Source of the DNA: an uncultured Cytophaga sp.
Lineage (GTDB): Bacteria > Bacteroidota > Bacteroidia > Cytophagales > Cytophagaceae
Direction of reading: 5' to 3'
Length of the DNA: 43,577 bases
Assembly (NCBI RefSeq): GCF_937863595.1
Contig: NZ_CALMGQ010000092.1
Location: 1 to 43,577 of the forward strand
Below are positions 16,630 through 25,051 of the stretch, in pieces. Every line of letters starts with the position of its first letter. Positions within the stretch are counted from its first letter, which is position 1. The position numbers and the translations under genes are program-made. A model generated the notes under the pieces. That model saw nothing but the letters and a program-made list of their open reading frames with translations. It was not told the DNA's origin and searched no databases.

Positions 16630-17160
16630 CTATTTTGTATTTAACGAACCTTGAATGGAATCATCTAGTGTTTTACCACTTATAGCTCCTATAATCATTT
16701 TAATTCCTGCAATAAAGTTTCCATGTTTGTTATCCCAATAATAACCGCTATCACTGGAGAATTTTATTAAGGAAATTCGTGGATCGTTTTCTCCTTCAGT
16801 AAACCATGTTTTAAAAATTGGATTCCAAAGTTCTTTAACTTTTTCTTTATCGAAATGAATGCTTGCTTTTCCATATAAATGCATAAACTCAGAATATTGA
16901 CTTCCTTGGAAATATAAATTTACTTGTGGATTGCTCTTAATCTCTTCATTTTGATTGCTATCACTAGCACTCAAAAACCATATAGCACCATTTTTATCTA
17001 CGTTTTGAACCGTCATTGGTCTAGCAAAACCTTTATTTCCTGTAGATGTACATAAAAAACATGTTTTGCCCTCACCCAATTCTCTTATTTTTTCTATAGA
17101 ATCTGCATTCGGTAAATCTTGTTTATTTTTTTCTGATTGGTTTTTATCGATACTGTTCAT
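16630..17160 (-). CDS. Pyridoxamine 5'-phosphate oxidase-like (general stress protein 26) flavoprotein
   Basis: A 176-residue split-barrel protein of the general stress protein 26 branch of the PNPOx family. Motifs: the strand TCFLCTSTGNKGFARPMTVQ (start of the barrel with the R-P-M flavin-contacting turn), GAIWFLSASDSNQNEEIKSN, VNLYFQGSQYSEFMHLYGKA and KELWNPIFKTWFTEGENDPR, the last two being typical of this family. Members bind FMN or F420-like flavins and act in stress responses; the substrate is unknown. It is cytoplasmic, with a charged N-terminal tail of about 20 residues. The 657-bp region upstream (17161-17817) should contain its promoter. Confidence 0.85.
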   Translation of the reverse strand: MNSIDKNQSEKNKQDLPNADSIEKIRELGEGKTCFLCTSTGNKGFARPMTVQNVDKNGAIWFLSASDSNQNEEIKSNPQVNLYFQGSQYSEFMHLYGKASIHFDKEKVKELWNPIFKTWFTEGENDPRISLIKFSSDSGYYWDNKHGNFIAGIKMIIGAISGKTLDDSIQGSLNTK

Positions 17161-17817
17161 AGTAGTAGATTTTAAGCTGATTTGTATAATGTAAATTTTG
17201 CTTAATTATACATGAGATATCTTACAGAATAGAAGCCATTTCTTACATTATTTACATGATCCCATTAAATAATAATCTTTGTTTATAGTGTAATTATGTA
17301 ACTAATTAATTAAAACGTATAACCTATTATTTTTTTCGTTTCACCATTTTTGTAATCATAAATACCTACAAAAAAATAGTAGAACATTTATTTAAAAAAA
17401 TAATTAATCAATCCAATTAATAAATAATTATGAATCGTTCAACGTTGACTAAAAGGAATGAAATTTTAATTGAAGATATGTATGATGTTGAATTTCTATT
17501 TATTTAAAGCGCTTTAAATTTAAGGCATTCAATAAACGGTAAACATTGTTAGATGTTTTTTTTAATTCTTTCAGTATTATTTAGATTGTATAGTAAGAAA
17601 TCAAATAATTTAAAATGTATCAATTACAAATGCTATTTTGTTATTAATACTATGTATGGATTTGCAAGTAATTTTTTTAACGAAATACCATTAAAATTAC
17701 TTTTAGTTTATTCGTGAAGAGATCCGAAATTGTACTAGAAATATCAGTCTTCTATATGCATATAACTAGGAGATATCAATACTGAAAAGCTATCAATTTT
17801 TATCACCTATCTATCCA
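17161..17817. other. 657-bp intergenic region, one strong palindrome, no gene seen
   Basis: Very AT-rich. The longest ORF of note is a 25-codon frame at 17430-17507, too short and unsupported to call. The region holds the 18-bp palindrome at 17502-17519. It lies downstream of malQ and upstream of the PPOX gene (both on the minus strand), so it should carry the end of the malQ transcript and the PPOX promoter. I see no hairpin terminator for malQ. Confidence 0.6.
17502..17519. promoter_or_regulatory. Perfect 18-bp palindrome
   Basis: ATTTAAAGCGCTTTAAAT is its own reverse complement with no spacer. It lies about 340 bp upstream of the PPOX start on the minus strand. A spacerless palindrome with a GCGC centre suits a dimeric regulator site better than an RNA hairpin. 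The distance from the start codon is long, so a role is uncertain. Confidence 0.4.
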
Positions 17818-19320
17818 TTAGCAACAGATTCTATTAAATAAAGCCAATTGATTTTTAATATCCATTGCTAATTCCTCATTTAAAGGTGCTTCCGAATGCA
17901 ATCTCCACATCCAATTATCATGTAAGCTGCCTGGTCTATTCATCTTTGCCTCGGATCCTAAATGTAATAAATCTTGCATGGGTATTATCGCTAATGCAGC
18001 AACAGATGCAAATGCAGCACGAATAAATTCTGTATTAACATTTGATTCATTAATGACTTTATTGTAATAGGCAGAAATTACTTGTTTTTTTTTATCTGAA
18101 ATTTCTTCTTTATACCAACCCAATAATGTATTATTATCATGCGTTCCAGTATAAACTACATTGCTTTGTTTGTAATTATGTGGACTATGAATACTTGTTG
18201 GTGTGTTTTCCGTGAATGAGAATTGTAGTAATTTCATTCCAGGTAATTTGAATTTATCTATCAGCTCAATAACCGGTTCATCAATTTCTCCTAAATCCTC
18301 TGCAATGAAAGGTAAATCACCAAATGCTTTTAAAACGGTAGTAAAAAAACTATTTCCAGGGGCTTTTAGCCATTTACCATTTATAGCAGTGTGTTCTTCA
18401 GATCCGATTTCATAATATGCAGCAAACGCTCTGAAGTGATCTAAACGAATAATATCACACATCAATAACGTATGTTTAATTCGTTTGACCCACCAATCAT
18501 AATTTGATTTTTTTAATACATTCCAATTAAAGATTGGCATTCCCCATAATTGTCCAGTTTCAGAGTACATATCTGGTGGCACACCTGCTACTTTTGCTGG
18601 AGAACCATCTTTATGTAATTTGTAAAATTCTGGATTGCACCATACATCACTACTATCATGGCTTACATAAAATGGCATGTCACCAATTAATTGTATGTTT
18701 TTGTAATTGCAATAATTCTTAAGTGTATTTAATTGTTTGAAGAATAGATATTGAATAAACTGTTGTTTTTTTATATCATGATCTAGCACAATTTTTATTT
18801 CAGCAATACCTTTTGAATCTCTGTTTTTTAATTCTGCAGGCCAATCCAACCACCATGCACCCCCTTGATAATTTTTTATAGATAGAAATAAAGCGAAATC
18901 ATCTAACCAATAAGCATGTTTCTTGCAGAATTCAGAAAACTCAAATGAATCCTTTTTCTCAAATTCAATAAATGCTTTTGTTAACAAACTTGTTTTATAG
19001 GCATTCACTTTATCAAATTCAACTATATTCTCTTCAAAACAATGATCACACAAATCATCTTGGGAGAGTAATCCTTCTTCTACTAACATTTCTGGGCTAA
19101 TAAAGAGGGGATTGCCAGCAAAGGCAGATAAGCAGCTATAGGGTGAAAACCCTCTACCGCCATCTGTATAGTTTAAAGGTAAGGTTTGCCAATAACTCAT
19201 ACCACATTGGGCTAGATAATCAACAAATGCATAAGCAGATGGTCCAAAATCGCCAATTCCTGTTTTGTTGTATAAAGAAGATATATGTAAAAGTACACCT
19301 GCACTTCGTTTAAGTTTCAT
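17818..19320 (-). CDS. malQ: 4-alpha-glucanotransferase (amylomaltase)
   Basis: A 500-residue GH77 enzyme that transfers alpha-1,4-glucan chains between maltooligosaccharides, releasing glucose. The family opens with the RSAGVLLHISSLYNKTGIGDFG segment and the SPYSCLSAFAGNPLFIS segment. The three catalytic acids are in place: D294 in IRLDHFRAF (nucleophile), E341 in IAEDLG (acid/base) and D395 in THDNNTLLGW. The length equals that of bacterial amylomaltases without extra starch-binding domains. It is cytoplasmic and would serve glycogen or starch oligosaccharide use. Neighbouring genes are unrelated to sugar metabolism, and the gene appears to be a single transcription unit. The C-terminus ends in two cysteines, which is unremarkable. 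Confidence 0.97.
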   Translation of the reverse strand: MKLKRSAGVLLHISSLYNKTGIGDFGPSAYAFVDYLAQCGMSYWQTLPLNYTDGGRGFSPYSCLSAFAGNPLFISPEMLVEEGLLSQDDLCDHCFEENIVEFDKVNAYKTSLLTKAFIEFEKKDSFEFSEFCKKHAYWLDDFALFLSIKNYQGGAWWLDWPAELKNRDSKGIAEIKIVLDHDIKKQQFIQYLFFKQLNTLKNYCNYKNIQLIGDMPFYVSHDSSDVWCNPEFYKLHKDGSPAKVAGVPPDMYSETGQLWGMPIFNWNVLKKSNYDWWVKRIKHTLLMCDIIRLDHFRAFAAYYEIGSEEHTAINGKWLKAPGNSFFTTVLKAFGDLPFIAEDLGEIDEPVIELIDKFKLPGMKLLQFSFTENTPTSIHSPHNYKQSNVVYTGTHDNNTLLGWYKEEISDKKKQVISAYYNKVINESNVNTEFIRAAFASVAALAIIPMQDLLHLGSEAKMNRPGSLHDNWMWRLHSEAPLNEELAMDIKNQLALFNRICC

Positions 19321-19505
19321 TGGTACGTGATTTAGAAAGCAAATTAATTATTAAATAAAGGTAGGTAATTACACTCTAGATGAATTGTAAAAATGATTGG
19401 GTTTGTTACATAAACCCCATAAATATTCCATTTAACCTAAATTTATTCAAATTGAAATAGAGGTATTTCTTTTTGAATTTTTAAGGAATTAGGGAAAATA
19501 TTGGT

Positions 19506-19544
19506 AAAAAAATAAGGAAGCTATCGATTAGATATGCTTCCTTA
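19506..19544 (-). terminator. Rho-independent terminator of the 48-aa lipoprotein gene
   Basis: TAAGGAAGC (19513-19521) and GCTTCCTTA (19536-19544) form a 9-bp stem whose loop has a small inner stem (TATC with GATA). On the minus strand the stem is followed by seven Ts (19506-19512 plus strand As). It begins 16 bp after the stop of the small ORF, supporting that gene as real. Confidence 0.8.
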
Positions 19545-19560
19545 AAATGTGATATATGCG

Positions 19561-19707
19561 TTAACAGTCTAATTGAGGACAATCGTGTTTTTTTCTATGT
19601 TTTTCCTGTTTTTTGATCCTTTTTTGTGTGGAGGATTTGCTACTGCCACCAATGCAGCTTACTGCAATAAAACCACTTAGAACGAATAGAATAATGAATT
19701 TTTTCAT
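19561..19707 (-). CDS. Small (48-aa) lipoprotein
   Basis: ATG at 19707 to TAA at 19563-19561 encodes 48 residues: a classic lipoprotein signal (MKKFIILFVLSGFIAVSC, lipobox cysteine C18), a Ser/Gly linker (IGGSSKSSTQ) and a very basic tail rich in Lys, Arg and His (RIKKQEKHRKKHD) with two further cysteines at the end (CPQLDC). The mature peptide is about 31 residues and would be anchored to a membrane facing the periplasm or the cell surface. The terminator 16 bp downstream supports expression. Function unknown; the basic tail could bind nucleic acid, LPS or peptidoglycan. The gene is too short for ordinary ORF cut-offs, and the signal sequence is the main evidence. Confidence 0.7.
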   Translation of the reverse strand: MKKFIILFVLSGFIAVSCIGGSSKSSTQKRIKKQEKHRKKHDCPQLDC

Positions 19708-19789
19708 GACTCGATAAATATAATGAATAATTGAAATCAATATACAAAAAAAAGAGTAAATTTAGTGTAAGATATTAATTTATAATAAA

Positions 19790-21421
19790 TTGAAGACACA
19801 AACGAATACGTATCTTTTTAAAATTATTCTTTTTATTTTTTTTGGAACACTCTTTTTTAGCTGTTACAAAAAAGATTTTGATAAAATTAAATTGGCAAAC
19901 GCTCATCCAGAATATTTACTTCCCTTGGTGAATGCGGATTTATCTTTAAAAGATATTGTAGACCCAAATAAAAAACAATTAAATATAACTGAAGCAGCAG
20001 ACGGCTTTTACACATTCATTTATTATCAAGATTTATTTGAACAATTCATTGTTGATTTACTAAAGGTTGATGATGTGAATATAACGGAGTCAATTTCTCT
20101 TTCTACTGGTGAAGTAGCAAGCTTGCCAGGTGCAGGAACTATTTCTCATGATTTTTCTAATACGAGTACCTTGAATACAACAAATGGTGAAAAACTTAAA
20201 ACGATTAAAATTAAATCTGGAAATATTCCACTCATTTTAAATTCAACGTTTAAGCATGATATACAGATAGAAATTACATTTCCATATATTAAAAAAAATG
20301 GAAATGTATTGGTGCAAACTGTAACTATGTTATATCAAGGTTCTGTTCCATTACAAAGTACTACTGCCATTGATTTGTCTGGATATACGGTTGATTGTTC
20401 AGAAAATAACACTCAAGTTAACTCCTTAAGTTATACTGGGAAATTACGTGTTACCTATAAATCAGGAAATGCTGTTTCGACAGCACAAAAAATTGACCTT
20501 ACAACTGGTTTGAATTCAATTATGTATTCATATGTGGATGGATATATTGGTAAATACGATTTGGTAGTTCCTGAAGATTCTGTGGGAATTGATATTTTTG
20601 ACAATGCATATTTAGGCAGCATTTTCTTTACAGACCCAAAAGTGCGAACGATCATTACAAATTCAATAGGTGCACCTGCTATTGTGAACATAAATAAACT
20701 TACAACGCAATCGAAAATTAGTGGTACAACTGATATTACGGGTTCAATTATAAATACCGATATTCCAATCATGTACCCTTCGCTTGCAGAAGTCGGTCAA
20801 TCAAAATCTACAACGATTCAGTTGGATAAGACGAATTCAAATGTGCAAACCGTTTTTAATCCGGCTCCCAATAAGGTTATTTATCAATTATCAGGATCTA
20901 TAAATCCGGATGGCGAAACAGATAATTTTGTTACAGATAAGAGTAGCATCAAGCTTAGGGGAGAGGTCGAGATTCCGATGGAAGGGAAAATTACAAAATT
21001 TGTTTTATTAGATACTGTAAAGGGTATTAGTTTTCCAGACATGGCTTTGGGTAGTAAAACCGTAACAATAGTAAGCGGAGGTTTTAATATTTCCTTAAGT
21101 AATGGATTTCCAATGAATACAAATATTCAGATGTATTTCTTAAATGATCAAAATATAGTCGTTGATTCACTATTTAAGACGCCTCATTTTATTCCTTCAG
21201 GTAGTATTGATGCGGCTGGCAAGGTTACAAGTCCATCCACTATTTTTATCAAAGAACTTTTTGATGCGGATCGATATAAGAAAATAACCACTTCAACAAA
21301 TGCATTATTGGTTGCACAATTCAGTACCGCTAATGGTGGAACGACTCCTGTAAGAATATATTCTTCTTATAAAATTAAAGCCAATATAGGTTTAGACATA
21401 AAAGCAGATGTTAGTTTTTAA
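19790..21421 (+). CDS. Large lipoprotein of unknown function, coupled to a DUF5723 protein
   Basis: A 543-residue protein starting at a TTG (19790); no ATG exists in frame between this and an upstream stop at 19763, and the start is followed by a good lipoprotein signal ending in LFFSC (C25). The mature protein is beta-rich, with low cysteine and many Thr/Ser/Asn-containing strands (for example NIPLILNSTFKHDIQIEITF and ITGSIINTDIPIMYPSL), consistent with repeated beta-sandwich domains at the cell surface. I do not recognise a named domain. Its stop overlaps the ATG of the next gene by 14 bp, so the two proteins are almost certainly made together and may form one outer-membrane complex. Confidence 0.8.
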   Translation: MKTQTNTYLFKIILFIFFGTLFFSCYKKDFDKIKLANAHPEYLLPLVNADLSLKDIVDPNKKQLNITEAADGFYTFIYYQDLFEQFIVDLLKVDDVNITESISLSTGEVASLPGAGTISHDFSNTSTLNTTNGEKLKTIKIKSGNIPLILNSTFKHDIQIEITFPYIKKNGNVLVQTVTMLYQGSVPLQSTTAIDLSGYTVDCSENNTQVNSLSYTGKLRVTYKSGNAVSTAQKIDLTTGLNSIMYSYVDGYIGKYDLVVPEDSVGIDIFDNAYLGSIFFTDPKVRTIITNSIGAPAIVNINKLTTQSKISGTTDITGSIINTDIPIMYPSLAEVGQSKSTTIQLDKTNSNVQTVFNPAPNKVIYQLSGSINPDGETDNFVTDKSSIKLRGEVEIPMEGKITKFVLLDTVKGISFPDMALGSKTVTIVSGGFNISLSNGFPMNTNIQMYFLNDQNIVVDSLFKTPHFIPSGSIDAAGKVTSPSTIFIKELFDADRYKKITTSTNALLVAQFSTANGGTTPVRIYSSYKIKANIGLDIKADVSF

Positions 21422-22724
21422 AAATATAATTTTAGGGATTCTTTTTACTGTTTGTGGAATGTTTTCTTTATACGCACAGCATGAGATGACATTGCCATCC
21501 CTATCTTGGGTTCCGCAAGCAAGCTATACGGATCTTACAGCTCAAAACGATCAATATAAAACAAGTGTAAGTGTGCCTGTAATCGGATCTCTCCAACTCA
21601 ATTATTTTAATTCGGGTTTTAAATACAATACCCTTGTTCAAAATAATACGATTGACCCCAATAATGTAATTCCAAAATTAAAAAAATACAATCAACTTTA
21701 TACAGGGGGAAGTGTAGATTTATTTGCATTGCGAATTCAAAAGAAGAATGCAACGATTCAAGTTAGTTTGAGAGATGTTTGGACTCAACGTTTTGTATAT
21801 ACTAAAGATTTAGCAGATATAATATGGAATGGAAACGCATCGTTTGCTGGAAATAGTGTTCATTTAAATAATGTACGATTTGCTGCAAATTATTATAGAG
21901 AACTTGGAGTGGCTGTCACAAAAAAAATAAATGATAAATTTAGCGTGGGTGTACGTGGTAAATTTTTGATGGGTCTTACAAATGTTACTACGCAACAATC
22001 AAAAAATTCACTGTATACAGATCCAAATGGATTGTATCTGAATGGACATTCAGAATTTACCATGTTAACATCTGGATTGATCAATGCAGATCAAGTTAAT
22101 GCTTCAGATTTATTGGGCTTGAAAAATTTAGGTGCAGGATTAGATATTGGTGCTCGTTATAAATTAAATGATAAAATTTCGATTGCGTGTAATGTTAATA
22201 ATATCGGGTTTATTCACTGGAAACAGCATGTTCAGAATTATCGTGTAAATGGTGATTATAATTATACGGGCATTGTGATGAAAGATAGTGCCAATATTGT
22301 AAATGCTGATTGGCAAAATATTGGTGATTCGCTTCAGAATATTTTCAAACCTAAAAAAGATACTAAAGCATATAACTCTTGGTTAACTCCTTCTGTTTAC
22401 CTCAATGGCAATTATATTGTGAAAGAAGATTTAAGTGTATATGCATCTGTAGCAATGGATTTTTATCATAGTGTTAGAGGCGCATTAACAGTAGGGGCAA
22501 CGCAGACAATAGGTAAAACAATACAAGCAACTCTTAATTATACCATAACTCCTAATAATTATTTCAATATTGGTACTGGTATTGCATTGCGTGGCGGACC
22601 AATACAAATGTATCTTGCAACGGATAATATTGTTGCGCTATTCGATCCCTACGCAGTGAAATATTTTAATATGCGTTTAGGTATGAATCTTATTTTTGGT
22701 AAAGTGGACAAAGAAATAAATTGA
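21408..22724 (+). CDS. DUF5723-like outer-membrane beta-barrel protein
   Basis: A 438-residue exported protein with a signal peptide (about residues 1-23, core IILGILFTVCGMFSLYA, cut before QHEM). It then shows a long series of beta-strands with aromatic ends typical of an outer-membrane barrel, and reads like the DUF5723/PorV-related group of Bacteroidota proteins: LGVAVTKKINDKFSVGVRGK, LGAGLDIGARYKLNDKISIA and a final KYFNMRLGMNLIFGK strand. Such proteins are commonly found next to a surface lipoprotein gene, as here. The ATG lies inside the end of the upstream lipoprotein gene (14-bp overlap, different frame), implying translational coupling. Role unknown; a surface transport or secretion scaffold is plausible. 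Confidence 0.75.
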   Translation: MLVFKNIILGILFTVCGMFSLYAQHEMTLPSLSWVPQASYTDLTAQNDQYKTSVSVPVIGSLQLNYFNSGFKYNTLVQNNTIDPNNVIPKLKKYNQLYTGGSVDLFALRIQKKNATIQVSLRDVWTQRFVYTKDLADIIWNGNASFAGNSVHLNNVRFAANYYRELGVAVTKKINDKFSVGVRGKFLMGLTNVTTQQSKNSLYTDPNGLYLNGHSEFTMLTSGLINADQVNASDLLGLKNLGAGLDIGARYKLNDKISIACNVNNIGFIHWKQHVQNYRVNGDYNYTGIVMKDSANIVNADWQNIGDSLQNIFKPKKDTKAYNSWLTPSVYLNGNYIVKEDLSVYASVAMDFYHSVRGALTVGATQTIGKTIQATLNYTITPNNYFNIGTGIALRGGPIQMYLATDNIVALFDPYAVKYFNMRLGMNLIFGKVDKEIN

Positions 22725-22802
22725 TCGTATTTTAAAATAAAAGAGTCTATTTTTTATAATACGAAAGCTTTTGTATTTTTGAATATATTAACGGATTAAG
22801 CT

Positions 22803-23162
22803 ATGTTACATATTTTATTGAAAATTGCATTTAGTGTTGCTGTGGTTTTAGGCTGCACGTACCTATTTTGGTTTGTGGAAGTATTAGATGTGCGTTCTGC
22901 AATCTTATTTGTTGCAGTTATAGGTTTGTTAAACATTTTTGTCAAACCTTTATTAACGCTGCTAACAATACCTATTACACTATTTACCTTAGGTTTCTTT
23001 TTATTAGTTATTAATACTATTATTGTACGTATCGCTGATTATTTTATCGATGGTTTTTTCATTGATACGTTTTGGCATACGTTTTTATTTAGTTTGGTTT
23101 ATTCATTATCAAATGCTTTTTTCGAGTCTTTTTTCATGAAGAAAAAGAATACGAATAGATGA
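22803..23162 (+). CDS. Phage-holin-4-like four-TM membrane protein (YvlD type)
   Basis: A 119-residue membrane protein with four hydrophobic segments in the layout of the Phage_holin_4_2 (DUF360, YvlD) family: LLKIAFSVAVVLGCTYLFWF, then AILFVAVIGLLNIFVKPLLT with the characteristic N-x-x-x-x-P-(L/I)-L pattern, then LFTLGFFLLVINTIIVRIAD and a last segment ending in FESFF. Despite the name, chromosomal members are not lysis proteins; their role is unknown. It stands alone, with a -7-like TATTTTTG at 22774-22781 and a strong bidirectional terminator after it. Confidence 0.85.
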   Translation: MLHILLKIAFSVAVVLGCTYLFWFVEVLDVRSAILFVAVIGLLNIFVKPLLTLLTIPITLFTLGFFLLVINTIIVRIADYFIDGFFIDTFWHTFLFSLVYSLSNAFFESFFMKKKNTNR

Positions 23163-23171
23163 TTTTAGATG

Positions 23172-23219
23172 GATATAATAGAAAAGGCCTTGATTAATCA
23201 AGGCCTTTTCTATTATATC
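23172..23219. terminator. 48-bp perfect palindrome, bidirectional terminator
   Basis: The sequence 23172-23219 is a perfect palindrome with 24-bp arms and no spacer, centred between 23195 and 23196. The core GAAAAGGCCTTGATT with its complement gives a GC-containing hairpin flanked by A runs on one side and T runs on the other. It sits between convergent genes ending at 23162 and 23231 and should terminate transcription from both directions. Confidence 0.9.
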
Positions 23220-23230
23220 ACGATATGAGT

Positions 23231-24016
23231 TTATTTACAATTATATGCAATACGGAAATCTGCATCCACATTTCCACCATTCAATGTTTGTGCACGAATT
23301 ACATATCCTTCTGAGTTGAAGTTATATACATAAGTACTCGTATTACTTCCTTCTGTTTTAGAAATCGGAAGTTTTTCACTTGTTTTGCCATACAAATTTG
23401 TAATAACTGAACCTTGTTCAGGAGCAAGAAACTCACTTTTTGCATCAACCGTACCATAGCTATAAACGGTTGTTTCAATATTTCCATTGTCTATTTTCTT
23501 ATCTACTTTTGAAATGTTATTTCCACTATAAGTATACCAAATGGTATCATAGGTAATGATAGGGATCGTTATAATGGATGATGTATTTTTAACAACTCTA
23601 CGAGTATTTTGTTGATTTGCATTGTACGTATACCACGTAGTGTCTGCTTCATTAACATTGCTACCATCATAACTCATGGAATAACCAACATTTTGATTCG
23701 CGTTTAAATAATAATTTATTTCATTCGTAAATTCACTATTGTCATCATATTGTTTTTCGATAATTTTATTCGTTGTATACGTAAATAGGGAATAGGATTT
23801 AGAGTCATTATTTGACTTATCAAAAAGTTGGTATTTTGTTACTCTGTTTTGATTATCATAAGTTACTTTAATTGAATCATTGCCATTTGTAGCATAGTTG
23901 ACCATACATGTTTGAATAGATGGATTTACAGCATTGTCATTATCCTTTTTTTTACAAGATGTAAATGCAACAATACCTGATAAAATTAGAGCTGGAAGTA
24001 AGAATTGTTTTTTCAT
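23231..24016 (-). CDS. Lipoprotein of unknown function with Tyr-rich repeats
   Basis: A 261-residue lipoprotein: signal MKKQFLLPALILSGIVAFTS then C21, followed by a KKKDNDN linker. The mature part is beta-rich and carries repeated short segments of the YD/RHS-like kind (VTYDNQNRVTKYQLFDKSNN, WYTYNANQQNTRRVVK, WYTYSGNNISKVDKKID), a pattern seen in many Bacteroidota surface lipoproteins (DUF4595-like). No enzyme motif is present. It is convergent with the holin-like gene, from which it is separated by the palindromic terminator. Upstream on the same strand is the gene at 24194, which has its own terminator, so this gene is probably a single unit. Confidence 0.75.
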   Translation of the reverse strand: MKKQFLLPALILSGIVAFTSCKKKDNDNAVNPSIQTCMVNYATNGNDSIKVTYDNQNRVTKYQLFDKSNNDSKSYSLFTYTTNKIIEKQYDDNSEFTNEINYYLNANQNVGYSMSYDGSNVNEADTTWYTYNANQQNTRRVVKNTSSIITIPIITYDTIWYTYSGNNISKVDKKIDNGNIETTVYSYGTVDAKSEFLAPEQGSVITNLYGKTSEKLPISKTEGSNTSTYVYNFNSEGYVIRAQTLNGGNVDADFRIAYNCK

Positions 24017-24136
24017 TTTAGTATATTTTATATATGAATGATTTATTTATATAAAAATACTGGCTTAATGGGTTTGTTGTTTTACATTATTTTTTTAAAA
24101 AATTATAAGATATCATTATAATAAAAGCTTGTATAT

Positions 24137-24169
24137 AAAAAAAGGTAGTGTATTTAAACACTACCTTTT
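24137..24169 (-). terminator. Rho-independent terminator
   Basis: A 12-bp stem (24140-24151 with 24158-24169, 6-nt loop) is followed on the minus strand by seven Ts. It lies 25 bp after the stop of the 24194-24934 gene and separates it from the lipoprotein gene downstream. Confidence 0.88.
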
Positions 24170-24193
24170 AAATGATACTTATTTGTTATCAAC

Positions 24194-24934
24194 TTAGAAG
24201 TTAGCTGATTTTTTTACAATTTTGTTTATTTTGCCTTGTAATTCAGCAAACAATACATCTGTAGCATCTTCGCATAATGGTTGAATTTTTTCAACACTCA
24301 TAACGGGTATACCACCTACTGCCGCTACTTTCTTTTTAGATGCTCCAGATTCTCTGATAGTAAATACTTTTTTGCCATTTTTATCCCAAAGTGTCATGTT
24401 GAAATAAGCTGTAATATTTGCTGAGAAGCCGCCCATTCCAGGAGTGATTTCATAGTCAATATAAACAAGCATAACGCCGTCGCAATTATCTTTTAAAATT
24501 TGATACAGATTAACTTCATCTCTGTTTTCTACTTTTACAAGTGGTCCGCCTGAGTATGCCCAAATAAAGCCGTCAACCACCGCATATTGAATACCCATAG
24601 CTTTGTTGATGCCCTTTGACGTATCCACTAAAAATCTAGATTGATACGATTTATATTGAGGATTTTCTGAAACGATTTTTTGATCAACCAACTTAAATGG
24701 GAAGTCTTTAGCAAATTCTGTAGTAAAACGTGTATATGCTTTGTTGAGAATTGGTTGAAGGTTGAAATTTGGATCTTTCATCAATGATTCTCCAGCAGGA
24801 CCCATTCCTGTACCACCAATTTTTTTGTCACAATAGAATGTTACTAAAGCAACTTTTTTTTCTTGAGCAATTACTTTTGTTGACAAAAATAAAACTGCAA
24901 AAATGCATGCGAGTATTAAATTAATTTTTTTCAT
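24194..24934 (-). CDS. Exported protein of unknown function (246 aa)
   Basis: A signal peptide covers about residues 1-23 (MKKINLILACIFAVLFLSTK, probable cut after VIA). The mature protein has the segments KKVALVTFYCDKKIGG, GIQYAVVDGFIWAYSGGPLV, CDGVMLVYIDYEI and MTLWDKNGKKVFTIRESG, which read as an alpha/beta domain alternating strands and helices; the style resembles periplasmic proteins of Bacteroidota with a lipocalin- or DUF-type fold, but I do not recognise a named family. One segment (DTSKGIN to VNLYQIL) resembles the small secreted protein at 13521-13880. It is a single gene with its own terminator; the upstream acyltransferase gene is 117 bp away on the same strand. Confidence 0.75.
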   Translation of the reverse strand: MKKINLILACIFAVLFLSTKVIAQEKKVALVTFYCDKKIGGTGMGPAGESLMKDPNFNLQPILNKAYTRFTTEFAKDFPFKLVDQKIVSENPQYKSYQSRFLVDTSKGINKAMGIQYAVVDGFIWAYSGGPLVKVENRDEVNLYQILKDNCDGVMLVYIDYEITPGMGGFSANITAYFNMTLWDKNGKKVFTIRESGASKKKVAAVGGIPVMSVEKIQPLCEDATDVLFAELQGKINKIVKKSANF

Positions 24935-25051
24935 TTTTTATTATAGTTGGTTTTAAAATTTAGATTATACTAAATTACTAATAAAAATAGGTTTTGATTC
25001 ATTTTGTAAATAATAAAGTTGTTTTTTTAAACTAATATTGATTTGTATCAT

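Noticed and set aside
17430..17507. 25-codon ORF in the large intergenic region
   Set aside because: Too short, no conserved pattern and no regulatory context; its stop lies in the palindrome.
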